Shown here: positions 12,522 to 24,060 of the stretch, one piece after another
How the letters are laid out: each line of letters opens with the position of its first letter
How positions within the stretch are numbered: position 1 is the stretch's first letter
Source of the DNA: Trochalopteron elliotii
Taxonomy: Eukaryota; Chordata; Aves; Passeriformes; Leiothrichidae
Length of the DNA: 64,000 nt
NCBI GenBank assembly: GCA_024734555.1
Contig: JANPWX010019802.1
Coordinates: forward strand, 1-64,000
Reading direction: 5' to 3'
Translations under genes and position numbers: made by a program
The notes under the pieces: generated by a model
The model's database searches: none
What the model was told of the DNA's origin: nothing
What the model saw: only the letters and a program-made list of their open reading frames with translations

Positions 12522-15182
12522 TTTCCATTATTCTACCTGGTCATTCATTAAGTGGTAGGCAAGTGCATAAGGTTCAAAGAGGGGTAAATGCCTATCCTTC
12601 CTTTCTATCACCAGGAATCCTTTGTTTTAAGTCTCGGGGATCCAAACACCATTAGTGTCTCTCCCCAACACTTGAATGCAGAAAGCCAAGTTGGTTGTAT
12701 AGAAATTGCTGCAGTGGGGAGAAGCTCCACTCCTTGAGACAAATGATGTTTCAGTGACCACAAATTGGAGTTCAACAAGAGGGCAGAAGCCCTCACTGGG
12801 CAATTATGCACAATATACCTACTGGAGAAATTTTGAGAGGTTTTGCAGTCCCTCATAGTTAATGATTAATGTACATTCAAAACCAAGACATAATCTATTC
12901 ATATCTCTTTCTACACATTTTTTACCTTAATGTTATTATTGTCATTAAAATGTCAAGCTCAAAAAGAAAAGATATGTTGCTCTTGGCCCTTATTTAACAT
13001 TTTGCAAAGTTTGAATCATTCAATTATATATTTTGTAAAGGATTATAAATGAGTTTTTACATTTTTAATAGCAAGCCTTCTATTTGTACATTAAGAAAAC
13101 CCTAAAAATAACTTCTATATCCCTATTTTATCTATCTCATATTTGTTTCTAATAAGTTTGTTTGAACAGGATTACTTCATTCCCTCCACCTCATGGGGAA
13201 GCTCTCTAAACTATTCTCTGTTGCGATTCTTCAAACATTGTCCCATTAGAAAAAAGCCTGTAAAGTTCTTTTCCCTGAGAGGTTTCATTTTGAAAAATGT
13301 GAAATTTTCACCTGAGGAAGTAATTTAGTTACTCTTTCCAGTATCAGATTCAGAAGAGCATTATCCATAACTAGTTCTATAAACAGCTTTTCTCTCTCCT
13401 TGAAATACCTTAGTCAGTGCAGATAGTTTGGAGCAAACTTTTATTTCTGTACAATATTTGGTTTCTCCTGCACCCATCTTTCTGGTGGTTAGAATAAGTA
13501 GTAGCATTGGCCATATTTTTAATTGAGAGGGCAGATGGAAATATCAGTATTTAAATTAAAAAGCTTTTTAAAAAGTTCCTGCATTAAGAACAGTGGAATT
13601 TATTTGGAGTAAATGTAACTATTAAGAGATGCGAGTTTGGTTTCCTAGCTACTGTAAATCAGGATAGTTAGATCAAAATGTAATGGCCATAAATTATAAC
13701 AAACCTGAGAACATAGTAAGATTCAATGGAGTCTGGGACAGCTAAAATTCAATATCCCCAGTCACATGGACACAGACAAAAATGTAACGCTCATTGCTGT
13801 TGAAATTGGTCATTGAGTATAGGATGAAGATCTTGGCTTCTGTACATAATAATCCATTATTCTATGTTTAAATTGATTGAATGGAAGAAAGAAGGTAGGC
13901 TGAAAAAAAATGTTGTTGAATTGTTTCTTGGTTACTCTCTACCAAAATGATAGTCACATCTTTTTCATCTAGTAAAACATGTTCCATATTTCTTAATGAG
14001 ATGCAAGATAAGTGCAAACGTGTCAATCCTTTAAAGCACAGGTAGTACAAAAATTCTTTTATCCAAGACCAATAAAATAACTGCAAACTGTTCTATGAGA
14101 CAATCATGGTATATTTCTCTGTGATGGCTCCATAGCCCTGAACTCATCACTCTTCACCCACAGGATCACCTGTTAGAGCTACATTCCTGACTTGGGGCAT
14201 ATACTAGTTTTTACTGCAATGTTTGTCATGTCATTCTGATGATGTTTTAGCCAGTGCTCACTCTGTAATTGTTGTGACCTATATACAAATCTGGTTGCCT
14301 GCTGTTTTGGGGACCATTGTAATGAAGGCCACCTTAAAAGTTCTGGTTATGGTTTGTACCTGCTACTTTTTCTAACTTATTTTTCCATGTTTTATTTGAC
14401 TTCTGTTGAGGTTCACTGAAAGCAAATCTTCAATAGTTTAATTTTTCTGTATTATACTACTGTTTTCCTTCATACCTGAGGTAGATTTTCCCATTCCTTA
14501 TAGGATGGTCCTCACAGAATGATCACAGCAGGAATGTAGTTGGTCATAACTTGAAGCAACTTGTGCCTCAGGAAAACTACCACTGATTTTAATGTAAGTT
14601 CTACAGCTATAAGGGAAACAGGTTTACGAAGTAGACACAGCTGCTTAATACAATTTTTCTATAGAACTACACTAAAATAAGATTGAGGTAAGCAAAAACC
14701 AATTAATAAATGGATTCTTGGAATAAGAGTCTTCATCAAATAACAAATTGTTTTCTTCTGTTCTCAATTGGTATTTATTTCAGCCAGAGAGACTTGAGCA
14801 TGCTGGTTTTGCAAAGCATTTTAAGCAAATATGTAATACTCATAAAACATATAGTTCCGCTTGCATGGGTATGCCCCTCTGATATATATAGGTAAGCTAA
14901 CTCCCCCAAAAGTATTCAAAATCCAGACAGAAGCAGTAAGTTGAGCTCTGATCATTTTAAAAACAAGATGGTTTTGCACTGAGGATCATTTCATTGTCTT
15001 CAGTAAGGACAGGCTTTTTTTCAACATTTTATTTTCATGTTTATCATTTCTACTTGACACTAACTGATTGCTCATTTCTTAAATGGATAAGAATAGTAAA
15101 AGAAGTACAGAGCCATAATTTCTCTCTCTAATTTTCTATTGATCAAAGGTATTTTAATTCCTGCAAAGAAATAAAGATCTAT
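12522..15182. other. AT-rich non-coding stretch, no gene seen
   Basis: Unique AT-rich sequence without a supported exon, RNA gene or recognised repeat. Open frames are at most about 80 codons and random in composition. Confidence 0.6.
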
Positions 15183-15595
15183 TAGTCCACACAGAGAACT
15201 ATTCACAAGCAGGATCACCATCCTGTAGACCAGGTTGCTCAGAGCCTTATCCAGTTTGGCCTCTAGCACTTCTGGGAGATAGGCATTCACAACTTCTCCA
15301 AGCAACCAGTTCCAGTGCCTCACCACATTTATAGTAATGAATTTCTTCCTAATATCTAATTTAAATCTACCCTCTGTTAGCTTAAAGCCATCCCCTTTTA
15401 TCCTGTGACTCCTTGCCCTTTTAAAAGGTCCCTTTCCATCTCTCTTTTCAGTACTGGAAGGTGCTACAAGGTACCCCAGAGCCTTCCCTTCTTCAGGCTG
15501 AACAACCTCAACTTGCCTCAGACTGTCTTCACAGGAGAAGCATTCCAGCCCTCTGATCAACACTGGATTTGCTCCAACAGGTCCACATCTCACAG
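15183..15595 (-). mobile_element. CR1 LINE 3' region, minus strand
   Basis: Read on the minus strand, the segment encodes the C-terminal end of CR1 ORF2 (GDGFKLTEGRFKLDIRKKF, then NVVRHWNWLLGEVVNA) and continues into the 3' untranslated end with a CAGGTTGCTCAGAGCC-like block on the plus strand. A 194-codon frame on the minus strand (15072-15656) spans it, so this copy keeps an open C-terminus although flanking sequence is read through at both ends. The terminal octamer repeat is lost. It lacks endonuclease and reverse transcriptase domains, so it is a standard 5'-truncated dead copy. Confidence 0.9.
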
Positions 15596-18500
15596 TCATT
15601 GCAATCAGCATTTCTGCACTAGGATGGAGTTTTCCCAAAAAATTAGAGTAAACCAAACTGGACAGGTATTTTCTTCCTGGGAGATCAGTTGTGGTAATTT
15701 AACATCTTTCTCTGGATTGTCATGGTAATAGCCTGATTTCAAAGGTCCAGGATGCACACTTGTCTCTACATTTGTGATTTTCAGCTGATAAACCATGATT
15801 TGTGCAAGAGACCAGAAGTTTTGGATATCTACAAGCTAAATCTTCTTTTTTCCACAACAGGATCCTTAATTGGACCAAACGTCTAATACTTCCTGAGTGC
15901 AGGAATGTCGTCATGGCTCTTTATCTGTTCACTGGATACTAAGTGTAGTAGAATTTGTATTTTTCAAAAATATCAAGCTGCAGCCCATAGCTGCATAAAA
16001 TGGGCATAAAATACAAAATAAAAGTGATGAGATAAAAATAAAATAAAGGCAGCTTAAAACAGTATTTTATTCATTAATAGTACAAAAAAAATTCTTTTTC
16101 CATACTCCAACAGACTTGTGCATACCCTGGGGTGCACTCATCACTCTAAGGACCATTAACCTAAAGTTCTGTCATTACTGTTTCCCTTTCTAAGCAAAGT
16201 CTTGTGTAATTTACAATTCAGTATCTATGACAATGTTTTTCTGCATTAAATGCAGAAAATACTTTAAATGTCGGGGAGCATTCAGCAGTTTAAAGTGTAC
16301 AACAATAAAGAAGCAAAGCCTGCCAGCTCTACCATCAAGGTTTCAATAGCTAAGAATAAGTGCCCTACTTGTTGCCCAGGAAAACAATGTAGAGCTGTTT
16401 TTTTTCTGCAAAGACATCATATGTCATCATGTCAAATAACTGGCAACATACAATTGCATATGAAAATGTAGATGTCCCTGTAGACACCACATATGGCACA
16501 AATTATCTGTAAGTCAGAGAAAGAAACCAGAAAAGGACTGAAAATAATCTCATAGATAAGTGTATGAAACTTCTGAATAAAATCCTGGTTGCACTAGAGT
16601 TCAAAGTTCTCATACGCGTTCACTAGGTTAAAATTCTGCATCTAATACAGATTGTGAGCAGCAGTCTGTAAGTCAAAGACAGGCAAGATTTCAAACAAGA
16701 ACACTGGAAGATAGATCAATGCATATCCTTAGAAACATGAAATATATTTTATTTGCTGGAAAGACACTGGTCTGGTGAAATGCATTAGGTAACAAGCTGT
16801 CAGAAAGCAACTCCATCTTTTGAAATTGAATGAAAATTTTCTTAAATGTATTTTAGCTGGCAATCAGAAACTGCCAGTTTAATTAATTTTTAAATGTATC
16901 TCAGCTGCAGGAAGGCAATCCAAATTTTGAGAATTCCATTTAGAATTCAACTAATAACTATGAAAAAGAGCACAGAAGAAGCAAAAGCTATGCCAGTTCT
17001 CTTCAAAAAGGTATAATGTGGAGATTGAGGTGGCATGGGAGATGTTCTGCTTTTGGCAAGCCTTTTTTTTAAGAGTTTAAAGCCCATAATTAGAGTGGCA
17101 AAACACACCCTTTAACATGTAGTGATTCCAGGGACCAGTGTGACTATTTGGATGCTTAGAGATTACTCCTGATCCAGCAAAATACATATGAAAATGTTGA
17201 AACTGGCAGGCATTTACATTTTTCAGTGCCACTGAAAGAAATCATATAGCTTCATGTCTGCTTGATGCTACAGATCAGTACTCTTCACTGATCCAATGGT
17301 GTTTCTGCCTTAGGGAAGCACATAAATCTGTCAAACCTCTAAATCAGATCAACACATTAAATGGTGATATGGCCACAATAGAGAGCTATTAGAGCATGCA
17401 GTCTTGAAACAAAAGTAGGTGAAAATACCCTTTAAATATCTAAGTGCAAACAGTGGCTGAGATGAACCAACACATTGTGGTACTCCAGGCAGGCATCTCT
17501 AGTTTCTTCTTTCAGATGCCTGTGATTAGGAATCAGTTAACAGGAAAAATGCAAGAAGCCTTGTAGTACGTAATACATAATCCTCAGAAGTTCCAGGATG
17601 AAACCCCTCAGGTTTGAGCTTGATGAATAGAATTTTGTAATCTTCCTATAGAGTTTGCTCTCTTAGTCATCATTTCAGTTCAGGTTAGTAATCCTAAAAT
17701 TAAACCAGACCCCAGCTGCTGCCTGGGCTGCAGTGAGGTACAAAGAATTGCCAGAGATGCTGCCAGTACCCTCATGTGCACCTGAAAACACTGAAATGGA
17801 TGTGGGAACTTACACAAATGGTTTCTATCTTAACAGAGGTGATCCAAGCAGTGCAGTGCCAGTGAAATACATTCAAATAGATCTAAATATCAAATTACCT
17901 CAGTTTATGTCATATTCTTTAGGGATAACTTGTTTATTTGGGACTGGGAAGGGGAATTTTTCTGTTGATGAAGTAAAAAAGTATATTTGGTATTTATGCA
18001 TATGGGACTGGGAGACCTCAGCTTAGTAAATATTTAAAGAGGAACCTAACCAATTGATTACAGATTTCAGGAAGTCAATTTCACAAAGACAGTAGAAACA
18101 GCAAGAACCATTTTCACATTGTAGAATAATCAGTTCATCAGCACTCTAATGAAAGGACTGTCCTGGCTGACTTGAGCTGTTAAAAGTCACTGTTTAGCTG
18201 GGAACCTGCCAAATGCTCCTCATATACACAGAGTGGAAATACTAAAAGAAAAAGTATGAACAAATAAATCTGGTAGGATATTAATCTCTTATGCAAGTAA
18301 GTCTGTGAGGATAACAGAATTAATCTGGGGAGTACTTTGTCACTGAATTATTGGTAACTGAACTTTTAATACCCTGATCAAGAGTTTATGCTATATGCAT
18401 TTTACAGCTAGAGTTGAAAGGAGTACAATAAAAATTATTGGCTGGAATTAATATAGTCTACCATCAAAGAAAGTCACAGTTTAAAGAACAATCAGTCCTT

Positions 18501-19442
18501 TAAAAGGAAATGATAGAATGACTCTATCTAGGTTATAGCAGTTATAGCTGCATGTAAGGTATATATGCAAATATTGGAGCTTGTGAGTCAAAACCAGAAA
18601 GACCATCTCTGCTCCAGAAATCCTTTCTGCTCATACTCAGCAAATTTCTCATTCCTGTAGGCTTAGAGGTCAAACACTGTAGAATCTGCCTATGTGCTAG
18701 GACCAAGGGACAGCAAGTTCACATGTTTGTGTACTCTCCAGGATCATCTTCCCTCAGGAAGCCAGTTCTGACAAGTGGTGAGAAAATGGACAGAAATATG
18801 TCTGATCAATTTTTAGCTACACATATCCACTATTTATCATTCTGAGCTGTGGGGTCACAGTTGACATAAAGTAAAACACACATTTTTTTAGATGATGAAT
18901 AATTACAGACTGGGAATTTCATGGACATCAGGGGAAAAAATTAGGCTAACACTGAGTACAACTAAAAGTGTTTCTCTAATGGAACGAAAGTAGTAGCAGA
19001 ACAAGTAGGCATTTTATTGTATTTAATTACTGCTCCAGTTATTAGTTCTTATTAATAATTTAAAGAGTTTGGGAATCATCAGGCATTGACAGCATCCAGT
19101 TGCATAACCACATTCAGTATAAACTGAGGCAGGCTGTTCACACTATTCCAGTCAATTAAATTGGAATGCTCTTGGGCACCAAAATGAGATGTGTGAAAAG
19201 GCCCACAGCTGTGCTGACAAACTCTTAGCACCCAGAAGGTGGTAGCTGATACAATATGTCTTTTAGCAACACCACGGAGGCACAGGAATGGATTGGAAGT
19301 GAAAATGACCAGAGATGAAGGTGTCCCAGGAGAAGTACATCTGAGGAAAAGTAGATTCCAAGTAGCACTAGGGCATGTTTTAGCTACTGCTTAGCAACTG
19401 GGAAGCAGTGGTCGGTAATTCATTTGTAACTTGATGCCCAAT
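15596..19442. other. AT-rich non-coding stretch, no gene seen
   Basis: Unique sequence with no supported gene. The largest frame here is 97 codons (17733-18026) and matches no family I recognise. No tandem repeat of note. Confidence 0.6.
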
Positions 19443-19447
19443 GTGTC
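19443..19447. repeat. Target-site duplication GTGTC, left copy
   Basis: Identical to 20190-20194, immediately outside the LTR termini. Confidence 0.85.
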
Positions 19448-20189
19448 TGTCTTGGGTTATGTAACCAAAAAATGTTTATTCTGTTTCATCTTTTGAAAGC
19501 AGCAGGGGAGATGTTTTTCTTTATCTCTGGTAATTCCAGGGAGGAGGGGTCAATGGGCCAGATGTTTAAACCAGGTGGGTCAATGTTCCTTATCTCTTCC
19601 ATGACCCATCCTCCCTCCAGGGGGATGGATATCTGCTGTTAATGGGCCACCAAGGCTCACCACATGACTGATACAATCACATCATCCCATTGTGGGATGC
19701 TCCACCCAGTGGGAGGAGCCAAACCATTCCTACCTAGGTAAAAACTGAGACATAGGAATACCAGGTATCCACTGTTCCCACTGGATTCCCAGAGGAAGAG
19801 TGGACCCATCTCACCATTACTGGGCCCTTTTTCTACAGGACCATCTCTACGCCAACAGAACCACATCTGCCACTCCAGGAGGGCTTGCTTTGGACTGCTT
19901 CCAATACCCTGACCAACAGGGTGTCAGGTTGTATTTCTGACTCTGTCAGGGTTTCTAGGATGTTTGCTTACTTGGAGTTTTTTGGCTTGGTTTGGGGTAT
20001 TTTTGTATTACTACATTTGTATTCTTAATATTTCTAGTAAAGAACTCTTATTCCCATTCCCAAATCTTTGCCTGAAAGCCTCTAATTGCAAATTTATAAT
20101 AATTTGGAAAGGGGGAGTGGTTTACATTCTCCATTCCAAGGGAAACTCTAGCTTTCCCTGACAGATACCTGCCTTCCCAAACCAAGACA
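19448..20189 (+). mobile_element. Complete solo LTR, 742 bp, endogenous retrovirus (ERVL-like by duplication length)
   Basis: It begins TGTCTTGG and ends CCAAGACA, a perfect 8-base terminal inverted repeat with TG...CA ends, and is flanked by identical GTGTC copies (19443-19447 and 20190-20194). No internal retroviral sequence adjoins it, so it is a solo LTR left by recombination between two LTRs. The right part has the layout of avian LTR 3' portions (AGTAAAGAACTCTTATTCCC, then a G-rich GGAAAGGGGGAGTGG), suggesting plus orientation. A hairpin CATCCCA-TTG-TGGGATG lies at 19683-19699. A 5-base duplication suits ERVL; the family name is not asserted. Confidence 0.88.
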
Positions 20190-20194
20190 GTGTC
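20190..20194. repeat. Target-site duplication GTGTC, right copy
   Basis: Pairs with 19443-19447 around the 742-bp solo LTR. Confidence 0.85.
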
Positions 20195-21815
20195 ATATAC
20201 ACACCCCTGTATACAAATCTCAATACTTAGAGTTACACATGTCAAGAATTTTCTATGATGAGCTGCCCAGACTCTGAGAGAGGAGGGGTTTCTCCTTTAT
20301 CTAAACAGATACAAATTCATGTAGTTCTAGATATTGTTAATCTACTTCACTTCCACACCCGGATTTTCTTCTGTTCATTTTGTTTGACATTGGCACTAAA
20401 CTAGGCTGCAATGGGATGTTGCTGAAATTATCAATATCCATAAAATGAGAAAATGTCCAATGGCTGGTTATGCAGGATCCTCAGCTAGTGAAAGTGCAGG
20501 TTTAGCTGTAGTGGGGGGAAACAAACAAACAAACAAACAAACAAACAAACAAACAAACAAACAAACAAACAAACAAACAAGACCAACCAACTTTTCCCAG
20601 AAACTGATAAAATTAAATCCTGAAGGAATTTCTGATCATTTAGCCTGGTCTTTTACATGGCACAGGCTGTTATGTTTCTGCCAATTGCTCCAACACTTAT
20701 CCAAATAATTTTGATTTGATCATTAAGAAACACCCCAAAACTTTGATAGTTTGTTCCAATATTTCACACTTTTTTTGTTATAGCACATGCTCAACATCCA
20801 GTTTTAATTAGTCTCATTTCAGCTTCAAGTTCTAATTTACAGCAATTACACTTCTAAATTTATTTTTTTTACAGAGAAGAGAGTGTTTAGCTGTAGAATA
20901 TTCCACAGCAGGAAAATTAAAGGATTATAGTAACTTTTAGAATATTCATCTCTGCCAGTTTCGAAAAGCCTTTTAAAATTTTGTGGTACATTATTTCACT
21001 ATACATCTCCATAGTCATATTCACCAGCAGGTTTGGAGGTATTTCTACATCTGTTCCTAAGCATTCAGCTGCTTCCCCTGGTTTACCGTTGGATCTTTAA
21101 AGTACTCAGGCATTTTAAAAACAAAACCATTCAAAACCACCTTTCTTTTCAAGGAAAATCAGTATTTAGTGTATTTTTAACCTTAACAATGCCCTTCCCA
21201 GTCTGTGAATATATAATCAAATGTAAATTATGTTCACAATACCTGAATATGATAAATGCTCAGCAGTTCTCTGAACATTAAAAAAAAAAAAAAAACCTGT
21301 GATGTTCAGTAACTAACTTGCTTTGCAGAGTTTTTTGGGTCATCTGCAGTGTACTGGCCATTTCAGGCAATTTGAAAACTGGTAGACTCAGGGCAAAGCC
21401 AAGGGTTTGCCTGCAGTCAGTCAGTAGCACGTTACACTGCCCCTTCCCTTTTTCTTTCCACCGTAATTTTAGTAGTTGTCATATATGGGTTTGCACCTTT
21501 TCTCCCAGAATAAACCTTGTTTTGGTGCCAGAAGAGCTTCTTAGTTTTAGTGTGCATGATGTGCTACACACATCTGTGACTATTCCCTCCTACCTCATGC
21601 CACCAGGCATCACACCTCATTTGGTTTTGTACAGCTCAGTGGAATCTGCAAATTTAATTGCTGACCCACTAAAATTTTCCAGTTTAAAAAGGAGTAAACG
21701 AGGAATAACACTTTGGGGTACATTGAATTCCCATGGCCCAGGTTGCAGTCCAGCTCATGCTTTCTGACAGTGCCAGAAGTGAGTGGGGACAAACTGCAAT
21801 GTAGAAATGAGAACA
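20195..21815. other. Non-coding stretch with a long (AAAC)n tract; no gene seen
   Basis: It holds the (AAAC)n repeat at 20519-20580 and a 16-base poly(A) near 21281. The 149-codon frame at 21318-21767 shows no domain and lies in sequence that may include a very old LINE remnant on the minus strand (TGGAATCTGCAAATTTAATTG near 21639 and ACTTTGGGGTACA near 21711 faintly recall CR1-type reverse transcriptase sequence). That is too weak to annotate as an element. Confidence 0.5.
20519..20580. repeat. (AAAC)n microsatellite, about 15.5 perfect units
   Basis: Sixty-two bases of uninterrupted AAAC preceded by a GGGGGG run. It produces an artificial Asn-Lys-Gln-Thr repeat in a short frame at 20445-20708, which is not a gene. 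Confidence 0.95.
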
Positions 21816-22419
21816 TGCATCCTGATTTTGGCTGGAATAGAGTTAATTTGCTTCCTACTAACTGGTACAGTGCTGCATTCAGCATGAGAATGGTGTTGAT
21901 AACACACTGATGTTCTACTTGTTGCTAATTTGTGCTCACCCTAAATCAAGGACTTTTCAGTTTCCCATTCTCTGTCAACAAGCAGGTGCACGAGACACTG
22001 GGAGGGATCAGGAGACATGGTCCAAACTGGCCAAGGGGATGTTCCGTAACATAGTACATCATGCCCAGGATGTAAATTGAGGGAAGGTGGTTAGGAGGAT
22101 GGGGAATGGGCTGGGAACTGGTCAGTAGGGGGTAAGATCTAGTATTGTATGTCACTAGTTTCTCTTGGGTTTTATTCCTCTCTCTCAGTCTCCCTCTCTC
22201 TCTCTTTTTCACAACAGTCATTACCATTATTATTATTATCATTATCCTTCATATTATTGTAATAATGGTATTTTCCTCACTTCAATTATCAAATTGTTCT
22301 TATCTCAACCCACAAATTTTACTTTTCTTTTCCATTTTCCTCCCCACTGGAGGGGAGGCAGGCAGCAGGGGAGTGAGCAAGCAGCCGCATGCTGCTCAGG
22401 TGTGGGTTAAACCATGGCA
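21816..22419 (+). mobile_element. Old solo LTR of an avian endogenous retrovirus (same superfamily as 35593 and 44925)
   Basis: Near the left end is TTTTGGCTGGAATAGAGTTAAT, close to the TTTTGGCTGGGATAGAG start of a common avian LTR group; the right end GTGGGTTAAACCATGGCA corresponds to its GGGGTTAAACCACGACA end. Between them, in order, are ATCATGCCCAGGATGTAAA where relatives have the TATA box, a pyrimidine and ATT repeat (22177-22262), TTCTTATCTCAACCCACAA, and GGGAGTGAGCAAGCAG. This fixes the plus orientation. The TATA box itself is degraded (ATGTAAAT). No internal retroviral genes adjoin, and target-site duplications are not clear, so the ends may be off by a few bases. Confidence 0.8.
22177..22262. 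repeat. (TC)n and (ATT)n tracts inside the LTR
   Basis: A CTCTCT-rich block to about 22210 and an ATT/ATC-rich block at 22225-22262. The equivalent place in the LTR at 44925 carries a different trinucleotide tract. Confidence 0.8.
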
Positions 22420-23967
22420 CATGAAAGGAGGAGGTTTTTATACCAGTTGGGATGTACTTGCAGCTAAGGCATTAGTCCACAGTTTCATGACACACTGACT
22501 CTGGCTTTAGAGCTCCCAGTACTAGATCAAAATCAGTACCATCACATGACACAAAGCACTGAACCAGCACAAACTATTGGCAGCTTGAAATATTTTTACA
22601 CATTTTGATAGGCTGGCTTCATACCACAAGGCCAGTATTATCTGACCTCCTATATCTGGCTTTTGGCATAAAAGCTGTCATGAATTTCACAGTGTGCTTT
22701 AGCTAAAGCAATATAAACACAGCCATAAACTGCATGCTTGACTTGAATCAATTTCTTGTAAATGAGTGATTCAATAATATGGTTTCTTAGTATTGATGAC
22801 TATGAAACTATGGTCTCATTCTAGAGTGATACACTTTAAAACAAGAGAAGACAGTGGTACAATTATCTCACTGTTTTCTTAACTCTGACATCTGATATAA
22901 ATTTCCAGGAAAAGGTAGTTAGATTTCTGATTGTACAGAGTTTAGGAGGAAAGGGAGGTGATCAACTCAAATACCACCTTTTCTGCTATGTACACATACA
23001 TATACTTCAATTATCCACCACTTTTCCTACTCAAGTACAGACTGGGTACAATAAACTGGAATCTCTCTGAGTTAGGGATTGTGTAAGCAGGACAATGTTC
23101 TGTTCCACTTTTTCACCCTTTCTTAGCATGAATTCAAATAGCAGATTCTTTGCATCCTATCATAAAGACTTCTGTAATCTTTCTGTTTTTTCACATTATT
23201 CACAAAGGAGCAGTCTTGTGCAATGATGAAGGAAGGTTTTTGTCGTCCACACAGCCTTCCTGGTCTCAAATCACTCTCTTTACAGCCCTCACAGGAAAAG
23301 TGGACCAAGGATTCTACTAATCTAGTGCCTTACAATAGGGAAAGTACATAAGGTTCCCCCAATATCTTGCCCCTTCACCTCAGAAAACAAACACACAAAA
23401 AAGTCACAGACAGAAATGTTAACAGGACCCCCCCACCCCCATCTTGTTTATTCTAATGCAAAGCTTTGGAGTCACACCTCATGGAACACCACTGCAGACT
23501 GTATTCCTCCATTTCACACTGAATGGTAGGTGGTCAGACAGGCCTGAGTCTCCACTGACATATTTCCAAGGAAAAAGAAAAACTAATGCAGCTGCACTGG
23601 AGGAGTACAAAAGGAGTCTGCAATACCAAACACAGTTGGGAAAAAGTTCACAGTCCATTTCAGGAGCCCTTTTCCACAGAGAAAATCCACAAAGGAAAAA
23701 CAGATATCAGGAGTATCTTATTTTGCTGCGATAAATTATTCTCCATCTGTATAAACTGGTGTTGCCAGTTTAGACAGCCTGATGATGTGTTTATGTATCC
23801 TCTCCCTAGCAGTAACAATATGGGCTGTTGTGCAGTATAGAACATTAGCTGTTCTTTTAAATTTTCTTTTTCGCTGTCATCCAATAATAATAGATTCTAT
23901 CCCTTCTGTTCATCTCCCCTCAGAGTAATCAGTTCTGTGATTTTTTTTCCCACATATCTTATATATG
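22420..23967. other. Non-coding stretch; possible conserved element at 22585-22775
   Basis: No supported gene. The part at 22585-22775 has balanced, non-repetitive AT-rich sequence (GGCATAAAAGCTGTCATG, TTTAGCTAAAGCAATATAAA) with a look I associate with vertebrate conserved non-coding elements. Frames at 23444-23840 are short and unlike known proteins. A C-run (CCCCCCCACCCCC) lies at 23428-23440. Confidence 0.5.
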
Positions 23968-24060
23968 CAGGGCAGGAGTTGCTCTCAGTGATCCTGATGG
24001 ATCCCTTCCAACTCAGTATATTCTGTGACTCTGTAATTCTGTGATCATGTGATATGTGAT
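23968..24060 (+). mobile_element. CR1 LINE 3' terminal fragment
   Basis: It contains GATCCTGATGGATCCCTTCC, AACTCAGTATATTCTGTGAC and a degenerate repeat of TCTGTGA-like octamers, which is the very 3' end and terminal microsatellite of avian CR1. About 90 bases survive and no coding part remains. Confidence 0.85.

Noticed and set aside
15072..15656. 194-codon minus-strand frame as a host gene
   Set aside because: Its centre is the CR1 ORF2 C-terminus; the ends are read-through into flanking DNA.
20445..20708. Frame with an Asn-Lys-Gln-Thr repeat
   Set aside because: Translation of the (AAAC)n microsatellite.
21318..21767. 149-codon plus frame, and a possible ancient LINE on the minus strand
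   Set aside because: The protein has no domain; LINE-like words are too few and scattered to delimit an element.
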